Source: Bog-950 sp044225825
Lineage (GTDB): Bacteria > Bacteroidota > Bacteroidia > Chitinophagales > LD1
Length of the DNA stretch: 64,000 nucleotides
Assembly: GCA_044225825.1 (NCBI GenBank)
Contig: JBGAIB010000005.1
Span: 432,709 to 496,708 of the forward strand
Reading direction: 5' to 3'
Shown: in pieces, positions 44,003-53,501 of the stretch
How positions within the stretch are numbered: position 1 is the stretch's first letter
How the letters are laid out: every line of letters begins with the position of its first letter
Notes under the pieces: generated by a model
What the model was told of the DNA's origin: nothing
What the model saw: only the letters and a program-made list of their open reading frames with translations
The model's database searches: none
Program-made: the position numbers and the translations under genes

Positions 44003-45190
44003 TTAGATATTTCCTTTCATGATCTCGCGGCTGATAACCAGTTTTTGTACTTCGCTGGTTCCCTCGCCTATGGTGCACAGTTTGCTATCGCGGTAGAACT
44101 TCTCCACCGGATAATCTTTGGTGTAACCGTAACCGCCAAAAATCTGTACGGCATCGGTAGAAACCTGCACAGCCACTTCAGACGTATAGTATTTAGCAAA
44201 GGCAGACTCTTTAGTCATTTTGCGGTGCTCGTTTTTAAGGTAAGCAGCCTGCATGGTCAGCAGTTCGCCGGCTTCGATACGGGTAGCCATATCAGCCAGT
44301 TTAAAGGCAATGGCCTGGAAGTTAGCGATCGGTTGTCCGAACTGTTCGCGCTCCTTAGCATATTTTACTGAAGCCTCGTAAGCGCCTTTGGCAATACCCA
44401 AACCTAAAGCCGCAATTGAAATACGACCACCGTCCAGAATTTGCATAGCCTGCTGGAAGCCGAAGCCCACCTTTTCAAGACCGCCGCACACGTTTTCATC
44501 GGGCACAAAACAATCTTCCATAATAACCTGGGCAGTTTCGCTGGCGCGCATACCCAGTTTGTTTTCCTTTTTACCTGCCAATAAACCTTTGGTACCACGC
44601 TCAATGATAAAGGCTGTCATACCACGGGTATCGCCTTCCTCGCCGGTGCGGGCCATTACCACTACCACATCGCTGCTGATGCCGTGGGTGATCCAGGTTT
44701 TGGTGCCATTCAGGATGTAACCGCCATCAACTTTTTTAGCTGTTACCTTCATACGCATCGCATCGCTGCCGGTATTAGGTTCTGTTAATGCCCAGGCGCC
44801 AATCCATTCGCCGGTAGCCAGCTTAGGCAGGTATTTCTTTTTCTGTTCTTCGGTGCCGTGGTAGTAAATGTGGCCGGTGCACAGCGAGTTATGAGCTGCC
44901 ACACTTAAACCGATAGAACCACACACTTTAGCGATTTCGGAAACTACGGTAACGTATTCGAAGTAGCTAAGGCCGGTGCCATTGTATTTTTGAGGTACGA
45001 AAACACCCATGTAGCCCTGCTCGCCCATTTTGTGGAACAGATCCTTAGGGAAGTATTGTTCTTCGTCCCACTTCATGATATTCGGACGGATTTCGCGTTC
45101 GGCAAAGTCCTTAATGGACTGCGCGATCATAATCTGGTTTTCGTTGTATTCGAAGTTCATACCTGAAACGGTAGAGGCAGTAGCACCCAT
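44003..45190 (-). CDS. Acyl-CoA dehydrogenase (short-chain type)
   Basis: 395 residues, FAD enzyme of fatty-acid beta-oxidation (butyryl-CoA dehydrogenase-like). Signatures: WALTEPNTGSDAMRM and the FAD-binding TWITHG region, GFQQAMQILDGGRISIAALG, the QIFGGYGYTKDYPVEKFYRD block and catalytic Glu in IGEGTSEVQ. Soluble, homotetrameric, passes electrons to ETF. Start uncertain: ATG at 45190 or at 45160 (MNFEYNENQ), the latter closer to family starts. No other beta-oxidation gene is adjacent. Confidence 0.95.
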   Translation of the reverse strand: MGATASTVSGMNFEYNENQIMIAQSIKDFAEREIRPNIMKWDEEQYFPKDLFHKMGEQGYMGVFVPQKYNGTGLSYFEYVTVVSEIAKVCGSIGLSVAAHNSLCTGHIYYHGTEEQKKKYLPKLATGEWIGAWALTEPNTGSDAMRMKVTAKKVDGGYILNGTKTWITHGISSDVVVVMARTGEEGDTRGMTAFIIERGTKGLLAGKKENKLGMRASETAQVIMEDCFVPDENVCGGLEKVGFGFQQAMQILDGGRISIAALGLGIAKGAYEASVKYAKEREQFGQPIANFQAIAFKLADMATRIEAGELLTMQAAYLKNEHRKMTKESAFAKYYTSEVAVQVSTDAVQIFGGYGYTKDYPVEKFYRDSKLCTIGEGTSEVQKLVISREIMKGNI

Positions 45191-45357
45191 TTGTTAAGAT
45201 TTTTAGCGGGCGTGAAGATAGGAAAAAGGCGGTAGAAAAATAGGTGACCGGTAGATTGGCAGAATGGTGAATTGGCGAGCACCTTGCGGATGGTTATCGC
45301 GTTGCAAACGCTAGGCTTAGTCGTAACGCGTTGCAAACGCACAACAGCTACGTGGTT

Positions 45358-45777
45358 TTACCGTTTATGCCCTGCAAAGGTCGTTACCGAAAACCCAGGA
45401 AGATAGTGTGATGACAAATAACAATATACCGAATCTGTTGCAGGCCAAATTTTTATATAATCATACGTATGCTGTCCCTCGGATTGTCCTTGAATAATGC
45501 CGCTACCGGGGAAAAATATTGTATCGAAAACCACTGAAAAAGAATCAGTAAGAAAGGAGATCGGTTGATTACCACCGTCTATCTTTACTTTAACCAGAAC
45601 ACTATCCCAATCGTAGTCACTGTCTTCTACCCATTGAATATGCGTTGAACTGTGCTTGTGACATACATATTCTACCCATTGCGCTTTATTTTCTTTGCTA
45701 CAAGAAGAGAATAAGCAGCCCAGTGAAAGGGCTATAAAAAACAGTGGTATATAGAATTTAAGAATAGTGTGCTTCAT
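45358..45777 (-). CDS. Hypothetical lipoprotein
   Basis: 139 residues with lipoprotein signal ending LFSSC (Cys26, followed by SKENK). The mature part is beta-rich and acidic/aromatic (VEYVCHKHSSTHIQWVEDSD). No family recognised. It is flanked on both sides by intergenic gaps with GCGTTGCAAACGC palindromes and lies next to another small lipoprotein of the same orientation. Confidence 0.6.
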   Translation of the reverse strand: MKHTILKFYIPLFFIALSLGCLFSSCSKENKAQWVEYVCHKHSSTHIQWVEDSDYDWDSVLVKVKIDGGNQPISFLTDSFSVVFDTIFFPGSGIIQGQSEGQHTYDYIKIWPATDSVYCYLSSHYLPGFSVTTFAGHKR

Positions 45778-45895
45778 AGTCCTGTAAAGCTAAACCAATA
45801 AGCTCGTAATTTATCATACTCACAATATTTTACGAATAAGGTAATTATCGCGTTGCAAACGCGCGACAGAATGATTTCAAATGCCAATCAGCACT

Positions 45896-46357
45896 TCATG
45901 GAATTTTGTATCCTACCCAATACGTATAGCTTTCACCTCCGGCTGATACCCAACCTTTGGCTACCTTTATCTGGCCGGTTGCAGAATCATAGGAGAGATA
46001 ATTCCCTCCTAAGGCATATTCGATATAATACCATTTTTTTGTGTGCGTGCTATATGCCTCGAAATAGTAAAGATCGAGCGAGTCATTGGCCTCGGGATTG
46101 ATGAAACGAAGGCCTTCCATGTCTATTTTCTTAACAAGAATGTCCCGCTCGCCATATACTGTATCAAATGAGCTAAGTGGCTGGCTATAGTGATAACTTT
46201 TTATTGTGTGGTATTGACCTGCAATAACATCTTCCCTTTGCGGCTGATCAACAATCGCAGGCTGTGGCTCCTGCTTGCTGCAAGAGTTAAGCCCCCAAGC
46301 CCAAGCTACGATAAACATGATCAGAAAAACAATCTTAAAAGTGGTAGTGATTTTCAT
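45896..46357 (-). CDS. Hypothetical lipoprotein
   Basis: About 153 residues from the ATG at 46355-46357, which begins a lipoprotein signal (MKITTTFKIVFLIMFIVAWA ... LNSC). The mature region is rich in Tyr and charged residues and ends with a beta-like GGESYTYWVGYKIP. Similar in size and setting to the lipoprotein gene downstream, but no sequence similarity is evident. No family recognised. Confidence 0.6.
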   Translation of the reverse strand: MKITTTFKIVFLIMFIVAWAWGLNSCSKQEPQPAIVDQPQREDVIAGQYHTIKSYHYSQPLSSFDTVYGERDILVKKIDMEGLRFINPEANDSLDLYYFEAYSTHTKKWYYIEYALGGNYLSYDSATGQIKVAKGWVSAGGESYTYWVGYKIP

Positions 46358-46592
46358 ATAATAAATATAAAAATTAATATCTAAAAAGCGCACAAGAACT
46401 ACGCTCCGGCAGCAGTGGATTGGTGATCACCTTGCGATTGGTTATCGCGTTGTAAACGCTAAGCTTAGTCGTAACGCGTTGCAAACGCGCGACAGCTACT
46501 TAACGCGTTGCAAACGTGCGACAGAATGAGGTATCGCGTTGCAAAAGCGAAAACTTAGTCGTCACGCGTTGTAAACGCGCGACAGGTTTTAC

Positions 46593-47141
46593 TTAGTAGT
46601 TGATCATACTCACTATGTTCTGTGAGTAAGGCAGAATGCGGTCGCGGCCTTTCAGAAAGTCGAGTTCGGCAATAAAACTAAAGCCGGCTATGTTACCACC
46701 CTCCGCCTTTACCAATTCGGCGGCAGCCATAGCGGTGCCACCGGTAGCCAACAGGTCGTCGTGGATCATTACGTTCCAGTTTGGTTTTATCACATCAGTG
46801 TGAATTTCGAGCGTGGCACTGCCGTATTCCAGGTCGTAACTAAAAGCACGGGTGTTAGCAGGCAACTTCCCTTTTTTGCGTACCGGAAAAAGCGGCACGT
46901 TCATTTTGTTGGCGATAAGGATTCCAATAAAGAACCCTCGGCTTTCGATAGCGCAGATGGCATCAATTTTACCGTGGTTATGCAGAAAGTTACTGATGAT
47001 CTGCTCGGCAATATCATCGCACAATTTTGGATCGAGAAATATTGGTGTGATATCCTTAAACTGAATTCCGGGTTTTGGAAAATCGGGCACAGTGCGGATG
47101 GCGGCATCCAGTCGTTCGGTGAGGTTGTTGAGGTGGTTCAT
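46593..47141 (-). CDS. apt: Adenine phosphoribosyltransferase
   Basis: About 182 residues from the ATG at 47139-47141. Salvages adenine and PRPP to AMP. The PRPP-binding motif VMIHDDLLATGGTAMAA is intact near residue 120, and the early FPKPGIQFKDITPIF block and AICAIESRGFFIG are typical. Cytoplasmic homodimer. Its stop lies just left of a cluster of GCGTTGCAAACGC palindromes. Confidence 0.96.
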   Translation of the reverse strand: MNHLNNLTERLDAAIRTVPDFPKPGIQFKDITPIFLDPKLCDDIAEQIISNFLHNHGKIDAICAIESRGFFIGILIANKMNVPLFPVRKKGKLPANTRAFSYDLEYGSATLEIHTDVIKPNWNVMIHDDLLATGGTAMAAAELVKAEGGNIAGFSFIAELDFLKGRDRILPYSQNIVSMINY

Positions 47142-47153
47142 TGTTTCAAACAT

Positions 47154-47277
47154 ACAAAATTGGTGGATTGGTAGATGGGTGATTGGTGAAGGGGTTAATT
47201 GGACAAATTGAACGAATGGGACGAATGGGAAAAGCAGAGAATAGAAAGCAGAGAGCAGAAATCAGACAAAGACCAAA
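47154..47277. repeat. Degenerate purine-rich repeats upstream of apt
   Basis: Short stuttering repeats: ATTGGTGGATTGGTAGATGG-type, then GAACGAATGGGACGAATGGG, then AGCAGAGAATAGAAAGCAGA. The last block resembles the AACAGAGATCAGAAAGCA blocks in the 1.2-1.8 kb region. Confidence 0.5.
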
Positions 47278-47619
47278 TTACTTATCCTGCAAATGGAAGC
47301 GGTGGAAGGCGCGGTGCACGATTGGAGCGATAACAATGCCTATCAACGAGATAAAGAGTATACCGCTGAAGACCGCATAGGCGGAAGAGAACAATTTACC
47401 ACCTACGGTATCGATAGTTACCACCGGCCCCATGCCGGACAAAATCATAGAAGCATTATGCAGGGCATCTATCCAGGGCACACCTGCGGTGTAATGATAA
47501 CCCAAGGTTCCAAGGGTTAAAAAGCATACCAGGCCTCCAAAGGCTATGGCGGCGTTGTTAATTAAACGTGCGTGGTATTTTTCCTTACTGGCAAGGGGTT
47601 GGTGTTTATGCTCGTACAT
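47278..47619 (-). CDS. Small two-TM membrane protein, possible ion-channel-like pore
   Basis: 113 residues: a first membrane helix (about 22-44), a re-entrant-looking segment (VPWIDALHNASMILSGMGPV) and a second helix (about 78-100). This TM-loop-TM layout resembles two-TM potassium-channel subunits, but the TVGYG selectivity filter is absent (SGMGPV in its place), so channel activity is doubtful. It follows a lipoprotein gene by 6 bp and the T9SS propeller gene, and is the last gene of that unit. Confidence 0.6.
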   Translation of the reverse strand: MYEHKHQPLASKEKYHARLINNAAIAFGGLVCFLTLGTLGYHYTAGVPWIDALHNASMILSGMGPVVTIDTVGGKLFSSAYAVFSGILFISLIGIVIAPIVHRAFHRFHLQDK

Positions 47620-47625
47620 GCAGGG

Positions 47626-48225
47626 TTATTTAGCTTGCAGGTTATCTGTAATTACCTTTTGATATGCTTTTAGTTGTTCGCGGCCCGAGGCAAAGAAAGC
47701 GCGCAGTAAATAAATATTGCGCCCTTGTTTCCAGGCCAGGGCATCGTTGGAGCGCCCGCCTGTAACCACCGCATTACAATCGGGACCAAAGCGGTATTTG
47801 AATTGTTTGCAGGCATAATCGGCATTGGAGTAGTTAACCATTGCCACTGTTAACTGAGGCGCATTGCCGCTGATTGGTTTTGCATAGTGCATATGATAAA
47901 CCCTGCAAGCCAACTCGGCACCGCCTGTATCAATACGTAGTTCAGTGGAAGAATCTGTAAAATCAGTAAAGGTAGGAAGCCATAATCCCGCGAAATCAAG
48001 TATGCTATCCAGTGGATCGTGCAGGCGAATACTATCCTGCCCGTAAAGTTCCATACCGGCTTGTTGCAGCGAGGTAATCGCATTTGCAAAATGCAGGCTG
48101 TCCTCATTTACCAGTTCAGGCAAATTAAGCACCGCATGAGGGGTTGCTCCTCCCCCATCATCCGGTTGCACTTTGTGTTTGCAAGCGACGAAAAGCATTA
48201 TTAAAAGCGGTAAAAGATATTTCAT
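47626..48225 (-). CDS. Hypothetical lipoprotein
   Basis: 199 residues, lipoprotein signal MKYLLPLLIMLFVAC (Cys15). No family recognised; central part contains LACRVYHMHYAKPISGN and NYSNADYACKQFKYRFGPDC. Its ATG overlaps the TGA of the upstream T9SS propeller gene (ATGA), so translation is coupled, and the small membrane protein gene begins 6 bp after its stop. The three genes form one operon, suggesting a surface or envelope role. Confidence 0.7.
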   Translation of the reverse strand: MKYLLPLLIMLFVACKHKVQPDDGGGATPHAVLNLPELVNEDSLHFANAITSLQQAGMELYGQDSIRLHDPLDSILDFAGLWLPTFTDFTDSSTELRIDTGGAELACRVYHMHYAKPISGNAPQLTVAMVNYSNADYACKQFKYRFGPDCNAVVTGGRSNDALAWKQGRNIYLLRAFFASGREQLKAYQKVITDNLQAK

Positions 48226-51200
48226 TTTACAATTATTAAACGTCCGGTTGAAGCATGATTCTGCTGTAACAATTCGTACACATAAGTTCCGCTTTCCACC
48301 ACAGGCAATTGCATTACACCTGAACCTTTCAGGGTAGTATTCAACAACACGCGGCCCAACACATCATACAAGGTAAAGGTAAACGGTTCATTATTGCTTG
48401 CCAGTATTTTAATGGATTGTCCGGCACCTACCGGGTTGGGGAATACACGAAAAGAAGCATCATCGCTAACGGAGGTAATACCTGAAATAAATGCATGGCC
48501 AATAGCAAACTGCCCGAAAGAAACTATGCCATTGCCATTAGCAAACGTTACGCTGCCATTCGTACCTGTAGCAAGCGCATCGGCTGCATCTTTTGGCGCC
48601 CAGGTGTTGCCATCGGCATTATCTGTGCGCTCGTATAACACAAAATTATTCTGTTGACCGGCATACTGTGTACCGATATTGATATTGTAGAACACCATGC
48701 TATCCAATCCTAATTGTACGTTATTAGCGCCATAGTTATTGATGATAAAATAACCTGCCTCCGGCGAAGTGGCTGTGTCGGGTTTAACATCGGGTGCCAC
48801 GTTCAGACGCGTTACCACAATTTCGCCGGCGGGCGAAGTAAGCGGTGTAACAAAATCCGTAGCTACTCCCTGTTGTGCAAAATTCCACAAGTTAGCATCG
48901 GCAATGGTAGCCCGCACAGAGCTGCCACCACCAAGCGGAGCACTACTTGGTAAGCGCAGTGCACTATCTACGAGTACAGCATGCGATGAACCAACCTTGT
49001 CCAGAATTTCGTTGGAATCTTCATTAAACTGGTAGTACGCTTTTAGCGAGGCATCGGTTAAAGGATTACGGGTAAGATGCCGCAGTTCGCGGATTTCGTT
49101 TTGACTGAGCGCCCGGTTATAAATAGCCACTTCATCCATCCAGCCATTCAAATTACGGTCGGTGTAACCGCGGTCGCGGCCAATCCGGAAGCCGGCTTCG
49201 GTCATATCCACCGCGTTGTGTGTAGCTATGCGCGTAACGCCTACACCGTTACAATAAATAGTGGCCGAATCGGGTGTAATAACCAGGGCCACAAAATTCC
49301 ATTCGTCCGTATTGGTAAACGGCGCACTGTTCCAGCTCCAGGTGCCCGATTTACCATCCCAGTGGTAACCCAGGCGATTGTTGCTTTTGAAGTCTAAACC
49401 GCTGGCTCCGCCGTTGGTAGTAAATACAATACCGGTATAATCGTTTTGGATGCCTACCGGTTTAATCCACGCAGTAATTGTAAAATGATTGGTGGTGCCC
49501 AGGCTTGTAACCGGAGCCGTTTCGGCATAACTGGTATTATTGAATAAAGCCAGTGCTTTACCCGGAACCGTATCGGCATTACAAAGCGATAGATGAATGG
49601 TAATAAGGTTGCTTAATGTTTTGGTATCGGTAGAGGTGCCATTATTAATAGTAAGCGAAACCGAGTAGGTGCCCGTAGCACCAAAAATAACTTTAGGATT
49701 GCGCGCAGTTGTGCTGCTTACATATTGCGGAGCGGGGCTAAAGTTCCATTGCCAGGTAGCATTGCTGTGGTCCAGTATCGAGTAATCTTCGAAATAAAAA
49801 GTATCGCGGCTGCAGTAGGATTCCAGCTTATCGACGGTTGGTTGTGCAATAGGTGCAGAAGCGGTTGCCAGCGGAGCTTCCCATAAACCATAACCATAAG
49901 TAGACAGGCGCAGTTTTGAATCGCGGTAAAAAGGGCGCATGATATTAGAAGCAGCAAAAGCCGGCAGGCCACTATTATACAATTGCCAATCGCTAAGCGA
50001 ATTGTCAATATAAAAAACGCCTTTGTCGGTTGCTATATATACCAGGCCATTAGTGCCCGCCTGATGCACCAGGTAACGGGCCTTGTGCCCATTTAATGTA
50101 GTGGTAGTGCTGAGGTTGGTCCAGGATTGTGCACCATCCGTACTCTTCCATATCTTCTTACCATCGTTGGCCGCGCGGCCATACGAAATCCAAACCACAT
50201 CGGGGTTAGCAGCATCCACGGCTAAACCTGTGATGATGCGATTACCCATACCCGAAGGAACGGGCATGCTATCCCAGGTAACACCACCATCGGTAGTTTT
50301 GCGCAGGGCTGCATAGGTATTGGTTACCTGATGCACCACATACATTACCTGTGGATTGCTGCGCGAAATTTCGAGCGAGAAAAGCTGTTTGGTTGCATCG
50401 GTACCAAATGCTTTTAATACGGTAAAATTATTCCCGCCGTTTTTCGAAACATAGATCTTGTTCTCTTTGGTAAGATATATGTAGTTGTAGCAATAAGGAT
50501 GAAACTCCACCTCGCCGGAATATGTGTCGTAATAACTTTCGTTAGGGTATTCGCTCATGTTACCGGCACACTGGCTGTTACCATTAAAGTCATCCGGTAA
50601 GCGAATGGTGCAGATGTCGGAAAAATAGCAAAGGTTGCTGCCGGGGTTTACGTAACCGGTTGGCGCTTCGGCACCGCCCAACCGCAGGTAATCGCCATCG
50701 GGGTACGAATCCTTATGGCCTGTATTACCATTATGGTAACGGCCACCGGTAACAATATCTTCGTTCCATCCCTGACCAAAGCCCCAGAACTCGGACGCGA
50801 TGATACCGTTCTTACGCGATTGATGTGATTGAAAAAAGTCATCAGAATAACTTACCCCGCCATCATTGGAAAGCCAGACATCGTTACCCAGCACCTTCAT
50901 ATCCTGCTGATCGGGGTGCACCCAGTCGAGCGTGCCGCCATAACCTCCCAGCTTAGTATAGCTGGCTCCTGCATCGCTGCTTTTCCATAAGCTTAAAAAG
51001 CCCACCAAAAATTCATCGGCGTTGGTATGCGAGGCTGCAATACACAAATTGTAATAACCCTGGTCGTAACCGCCTGTATTATCAAAGGTAGCCAGGTTGG
51101 GATGTGCATTGGAGTACGGTCCGCCATCCTGCCCATAGGCATTTACCCAATGATTGCCTGCATCGCCGCTGCGGTAAATACTTATAAAATTATCATCACC

Positions 51201-52247
51201 CGTTTTGGCATTGCCAATCAGCACCACATAAATGCGGTTGGGGTCGGCAGGGGTAACCGTCATGCGTGCGCCGGCATCGCTGCGTGCCGCATCGGTGCTG
51301 GCATACCAACCTGTATCGCGCAAGCTGAATGTTGACCCAAAATCGGTGCTGCGGAAAAACTCGCAGCGTTTGGCTGTTGGGTTCGTCATCAGCAGATATA
51401 CCACACTATCCACGCCGGGCTTTATTTCCAGATCCCAACAGGAATAGTTTTGTGTTTTGGTCCAGGTGGTGCCGGCATTGCTGCTGTAAAACAAGCCTGC
51501 ATCGCAGGCTGCCAATACGATGTTGGTGTTGGATGGATTAATGGAAAAATCGTTAACCCCAAGGTTAGAAGCCGTGTACACCGTAACCCAGGTTAAGCCG
51601 CCATCGCTGGTTTTATAAATATGCTGTCCATCGCCGGCATAAACTATACTACTGTTAGTAGGGTGTATTTTAATAGCATCGATAGTTTGAAAGGTGTTAT
51701 TGAGCGAAACCAATTGCCAGTTCAGGCCCTTATCGGTGGTTTTATAAATGCCGCCCGCCTCGCTGCCGGCATACAGAATGCTGGCATTCGCTTTAAAAAT
51801 ATCAAGGCAATAGACATTGGCCTGCCACGATACTTCGGGGTCGCCGGTGTTATCACCTTTTGTCTCGTAGGGTCCAATACTGCTCCAGATGGTAGTGCCT
51901 CTATCGCCATTCTTTGTGCGGCTAAAATCCAGCCATTGCTGGTTCTCCTGCATCTCCTCATACGGATCGGGTACCTGGATACTGCCGTCAGGCTGCAGGT
52001 ATTCTTCCACCTCTTTACGCCAATACTGGTAGTTAACCATGTATACATCAGGCTCTGTCTGCCGGTTTTGGTAGTAGGCTCTATAAGCACTATCCACGGC
52101 GAATACATTGGGATGTTGTGCATACATCATTTTTGCCCATTCGGGTGTGCGGGCATCGATATGAGGCTCGGACTTAAAAAAGGGGCGGTGCTGGGCCATG
52201 GCGCTAAAGCCTGCCAACAACAAACACAGCAGTAAAGCTTTCTTCAT
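48222..52247 (-). CDS. Large T9SS-secreted protein with beta-propeller, PKD and LamG domains
   Basis: About 1341 residues from the ATG at 52245-52247 (signal MKKALLLCLLLAGFSAMA). An N-terminal half of Asp-box/BNR-type repeats (KTTDKGLNWQLV, KTSDGGLTWVTV, YSSNAGTTWTKT, KSTDGAQSWTNL), as in sortilin/VPS10-like beta-propellers, is followed by a PKD-like domain (ATWQWNFSPAP...GTYSVSLTI). Then comes a LamG/concanavalin-like domain (FTITAWIKP ... LNGWMDEVAIYNRALS) and a C-terminal T9SS type-A sorting domain (FRVFPNPVGAGQSIKI ... RLIIVK). Secreted and probably surface-bound, likely binding or degrading polymers; no catalytic site is obvious. Overlaps the next lipoprotein gene by 4 bp. Confidence 0.92.
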   Translation of the reverse strand: MKKALLLCLLLAGFSAMAQHRPFFKSEPHIDARTPEWAKMMYAQHPNVFAVDSAYRAYYQNRQTEPDVYMVNYQYWRKEVEEYLQPDGSIQVPDPYEEMQENQQWLDFSRTKNGDRGTTIWSSIGPYETKGDNTGDPEVSWQANVYCLDIFKANASILYAGSEAGGIYKTTDKGLNWQLVSLNNTFQTIDAIKIHPTNSSIVYAGDGQHIYKTSDGGLTWVTVYTASNLGVNDFSINPSNTNIVLAACDAGLFYSSNAGTTWTKTQNYSCWDLEIKPGVDSVVYLLMTNPTAKRCEFFRSTDFGSTFSLRDTGWYASTDAARSDAGARMTVTPADPNRIYVVLIGNAKTGDDNFISIYRSGDAGNHWVNAYGQDGGPYSNAHPNLATFDNTGGYDQGYYNLCIAASHTNADEFLVGFLSLWKSSDAGASYTKLGGYGGTLDWVHPDQQDMKVLGNDVWLSNDGGVSYSDDFFQSHQSRKNGIIASEFWGFGQGWNEDIVTGGRYHNGNTGHKDSYPDGDYLRLGGAEAPTGYVNPGSNLCYFSDICTIRLPDDFNGNSQCAGNMSEYPNESYYDTYSGEVEFHPYCYNYIYLTKENKIYVSKNGGNNFTVLKAFGTDATKQLFSLEISRSNPQVMYVVHQVTNTYAALRKTTDGGVTWDSMPVPSGMGNRIITGLAVDAANPDVVWISYGRAANDGKKIWKSTDGAQSWTNLSTTTTLNGHKARYLVHQAGTNGLVYIATDKGVFYIDNSLSDWQLYNSGLPAFAASNIMRPFYRDSKLRLSTYGYGLWEAPLATASAPIAQPTVDKLESYCSRDTFYFEDYSILDHSNATWQWNFSPAPQYVSSTTARNPKVIFGATGTYSVSLTINNGTSTDTKTLSNLITIHLSLCNADTVPGKALALFNNTSYAETAPVTSLGTTNHFTITAWIKPVGIQNDYTGIVFTTNGGASGLDFKSNNRLGYHWDGKSGTWSWNSAPFTNTDEWNFVALVITPDSATIYCNGVGVTRIATHNAVDMTEAGFRIGRDRGYTDRNLNGWMDEVAIYNRALSQNEIRELRHLTRNPLTDASLKAYYQFNEDSNEILDKVGSSHAVLVDSALRLPSSAPLGGGSSVRATIADANLWNFAQQGVATDFVTPLTSPAGEIVVTRLNVAPDVKPDTATSPEAGYFIINNYGANNVQLGLDSMVFYNINIGTQYAGQQNNFVLYERTDNADGNTWAPKDAADALATGTNGSVTFANGNGIVSFGQFAIGHAFISGITSVSDDASFRVFPNPVGAGQSIKILASNNEPFTFTLYDVLGRVLLNTTLKGSGVMQLPVVESGTYVYELLQQNHASTGRLIIVK

Positions 52248-52313
52248 ACACAAATTTCTACCGACGAAGATAAGCGGGATATAGATATGAAATGCCGCCA
52301 ATTGCTCAGCGGG

Positions 52314-52673
52314 CTAAACCCGGTTGGCCAGCCCCTTAAAAAACAACAACGACCCTGTGATTATTGCAGTGTAGGATAGAATGATGTGCACTTCCTCGCA
52401 ACCGGTGATGTAATTAGATACCGTTGCAAAACCACCGGCAATACCTAACAGTGCACCATAGATCATATCTTTCAGTGCACGCGTTTGCCCAGGTTCGTGC
52501 TTTTGTGCCAGCAAAGTGCTAATCACCAAATTGGCATTGGGTTCGGTTAGTCCCTTTTTAATCAGCAAATCGCGTGTTTGCTCCGGCGATTTTTGCTGCG
52601 TAAACAATAACTGTGATGCATACTTGTAAATTTCGTCAGCGGCCTCTTGTCCTCTCAGGTTCTTTTCTTCCAC
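52314..52673 (-). CDS. Small hypothetical membrane protein
   Basis: 119 residues: a soluble helical N-terminus (LRGQEAADEIYKYASQLLFT and SPEQTRDLLIKKGLTEPNAN, which looks like a small UBA-like or three-helix segment), then two membrane helices (about 69-87 and 95-113). No family recognised. It lies 67 bp upstream of the T9SS propeller gene in the same orientation. Confidence 0.55.
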   Translation of the reverse strand: MEEKNLRGQEAADEIYKYASQLLFTQQKSPEQTRDLLIKKGLTEPNANLVISTLLAQKHEPGQTRALKDMIYGALLGIAGGFATVSNYITGCEEVHIILSYTAIITGSLLFFKGLANRV

Positions 52674-52770
52674 GGGCTTCGGATTTAGGTCAAGAAAATT
52701 ACATATCTGTTTTGATAATACAAGAACGTTAGTTCCTATTTTTTTCGTGACCGGATACCATGGGGAACAA

Positions 52771-53418
52771 TCAAAGGGAAGCGTTGGCTATTAATACCAT
52801 ATGCGAAAAGAAGAATTCCTTTTTTACAGGATACACCTGTATATCCGTACAACCACCTGCAGAAAGAAAGCTTTTATATTCCTCTAAATCGTATTGATGC
52901 GGGTGGAGGGCATCACCGGGAATGAGGCGAAACAGGTGCTTAAAAAAACGGTGGTTATGCGCATCAATAGAAACAACAATCTTCCCTCCCGGCCTTACAC
53001 TTTGGCAAAGTATCTGAAAGGCTTTCTGTATATCGGCCACATGGTTAATGGCATTCATACAAAAAGCCCAATCGTAGCTCCGCTCCGCTTTATACGCCTC
53101 CATAGGCAGGTTTATAAAGCGTACGTTGGGATAAGCGGTGGTATTAAAGAAGTGAATGTGCTGCTTATATTGGTTCAGCAAGGGATCAACGGCGGTAACG
53201 CTTGCCTGCGGCAAAGCAATAAATACACCTGCCGGCCCACAGCCAAAGTCTATAACGGTAGCCCTTTCAGGCACCTGAAGCCCTGCACCCTGTAATAAGG
53301 TGTTCCAGTAATTGCGTTTCCAGGCCAGGTAATCGGCAGCAGTTTTACCACGCTGATAGTTACGCCACCACCGCAGTTCCAGCCATTGCGCCATTTTCCA
53401 CCGCCAGGTCATATCCAC
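52771..53418 (-). CDS. Class I SAM-dependent methyltransferase
   Basis: 215 residues with a Rossmann methyltransferase core: motif I VIDFGCGPAGVFIAL (about 59-73), motif II VTAVDPLL and a post-motif WAFCMNAINHVADI. C-terminal half contains HPHQYDLEEYKSFLSAGGC, as in small-molecule (UbiE-like) methyltransferases. Substrate unknown. Divergent from the RNase P RNA gene about 80 bp away. Confidence 0.85.
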   Translation of the reverse strand: MDMTWRWKMAQWLELRWWRNYQRGKTAADYLAWKRNYWNTLLQGAGLQVPERATVIDFGCGPAGVFIALPQASVTAVDPLLNQYKQHIHFFNTTAYPNVRFINLPMEAYKAERSYDWAFCMNAINHVADIQKAFQILCQSVRPGGKIVVSIDAHNHRFFKHLFRLIPGDALHPHQYDLEEYKSFLSAGGCTDIQVYPVKKEFFFSHMVLIANASL

Positions 53419-53467
53419 AATTATGGTTTAAAATTTCAACAATATGGGTTTGAGGTAAAGAAAGATT

Positions 53468-53496
53468 TTGTCTACTAAATCAAACGTCTATTTTCG
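53468..53496 (+). promoter_or_regulatory. rnpB: Promoter of rnpB
   Basis: TTG at 53468-53470, 18-nt spacer, TATTTTCG at 53489-53496 (one change from TAnnTTTG), placing the start about 53502. Confidence 0.6.
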
Positions 53497-53501
53497 CGTA
53501 C

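Larger units (their letters stand above)
45296..46580. repeat. GCGTTGCAAACGC palindromic repeats in three intergenic gaps
   Basis: Eight copies of a 13-bp palindrome GCGTT-GCA-AACGC (some with one change) at about 45299, 45328, 45850, 46447, 46476, 46505, 46536 and 46566, all outside genes. The surrounding sequence is also repeated: a longer unit containing GCACCTTGCGGATGGTTATC, then the palindrome, then CTTAGTCGTAACGCG and a second palindrome, ending GCGACAG, recurs at 45270-45350 and 46425-46495. Confidence 0.85.
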
